From Spirochaetia bacterium (GTDB taxonomy: Bacteria > Spirochaetota > Spirochaetia > PWKH01): a stretch of 7,039 nucleotides of DNA. Below, piece after piece: positions 6,831 through 7,039 of this stretch; within the stretch, counting starts at the first letter, position 1, and the number at the start of each line of letters is the position of its first letter. Under the pieces are notes generated by a model that saw only the letters and a program-made list of their open reading frames with translations, was not told where the DNA came from and searched no databases. Both the position numbers and the translations under genes were made by a program. Location of the stretch: contig SKXS01000237.1 in NCBI GenBank assembly GCA_007128345.1, forward strand, positions 1 to 7,039, in the 5' to 3' direction.

Positions 6831-6860
6831 AGAATACCAGAATGCAGACCAGCGGGTCAA
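6831..6860 (-). promoter_or_regulatory. Probable sigma70 promoter of the iclR-hydroxylase operon
   Basis: On the minus strand TTGACC (6855-6860) is a five-of-six -35 match. It is followed by an 18-base spacer and TATTCT (6831-6836), a four-of-six -10 match. Transcription would start near 6824, giving a leader of about 20 bases that contains the Shine-Dalgarno sequence. No better promoter is visible in the 23-base gap before the large-subunit gene, so all four genes are probably one transcript. Confidence 0.5.
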
Positions 6861-6862
6861 CT

Positions 6863-6898
6863 AATTATTGATATTACATCCCAATTATTGAGATATTA
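6863..6898 (-). repeat. Tandem AT-rich direct repeats, candidate IclR operator
   Basis: AATTATTGATATTA (6863-6876) recurs as AATTATTGAGATATTA (6883-6898) with two extra bases inside the second copy. The copies are 20 bases apart start to start, about two helical turns, so two dimers could bind on the same DNA face. They lie immediately upstream of the -35 box at 6855-6860, a position compatible with an activator or autoregulator. They also lie in a stretch much richer in A and T than the surrounding sequence. Assignment to the IclR protein is inference from position. Confidence 0.5.
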
Positions 6899-7039
6899 AG
6901 CACGCATTTCATCTGACAGCACACCCTATGCTCTTCATGTGATGATAGGGAATCTTGCTGCATCATCATACGAGCTCATGCACTGCACGGGTGTTCAAAC
7001 CGGATTGATCGGGATTATTTTCAGATTATTGCTGATTCC
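6899..7039. other. Intergenic end of window, no gene recognised
   Basis: These 141 bases past the repeats show no open frame with a convincing start and no tRNA or hairpin-plus-T-tract. A 7-base inverted repeat (TGATGAT at 6940-6946, ATCATCA at 6962-6968) with a 15-base loop is present but weak. The stretch may hold the upstream region of a divergent gene that begins outside the window. Confidence 0.5.

Noticed and set aside
6804..6860. Longer IclR protein starting at TTG 6860
   Set aside because: The extra 19 residues are not family-like, the TTG coincides with a -35 box, and the ATG at 6803 has a much better ribosome binding site.
6940..6968. Inverted repeat TGATGAT/ATCATCA as an operator or hairpin
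   Set aside because: Seven bases of low-complexity trinucleotide repeat with a 15-base loop is expected by chance and lies far from the promoter.

Overview
The window looks like an ordinary bacterial chromosome segment of medium GC content, densely coding and without mobile elements, RNA genes or CRISPR repeats. A PepV-type peptidase, an exported MsrB and a three-subunit molybdenum hydroxylase with an IclR regulator would suit an anaerobic or facultative heterotroph. A spirochaete or a Firmicute is my best guess, but nothing here is diagnostic and I hold it weakly.

Plus-strand half (1-2276). The window opens inside the C-terminal end of an M20-family dipeptidase (PepV type, to 418). After a 116-base gap comes an exported methionine sulfoxide reductase B (535-1185). 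It has the catalytic cysteine as its only cysteine and lacks the zinc-binding cysteines. A near-consensus sigma70 promoter (1273-1301) then sits directly against the start of a PuuE-like polysaccharide-deacetylase-fold protein (1307-2203). That gene ends at a strong intrinsic terminator (2236-2276).

Minus-strand half (2319-6860). Read 5' to 3' on the minus strand, one operon runs: IclR-family regulator (6803-6057), molybdopterin-binding large subunit (6033-3691), FAD-binding medium subunit (3694-2795), [2Fe-2S] small subunit (2798-2319). The three enzyme genes are joined by two 4-base ATGA stop/start overlaps. Subunit order and sizes (780, 299, 159 residues) match the E. coli XdhABC type. The operon appears to start from a promoter at 6831-6860. 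Two AT-rich direct repeats about two helical turns apart (6863-6898) lie just upstream and are a candidate operator for the IclR protein.

How the genes may work together: the large, medium and small subunits would form a cytoplasmic molybdenum hydroxylase. It would oxidise a substrate at the Mo centre and pass electrons through the [2Fe-2S] clusters to FAD, with the IclR protein probably sensing a substrate or product. The convergent PuuE-like gene hints at purine or ureide catabolism. However, by-eye alignment places Ile258 and Val334 of the large subunit where bovine xanthine oxidase has its substrate-recognition residues Glu802 and Arg880. The enzyme is therefore probably not a standard xanthine dehydrogenase, and its substrate is open. 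I see no clearly new system; the altered active site and the leaderless-looking promoter are the points most worth following.
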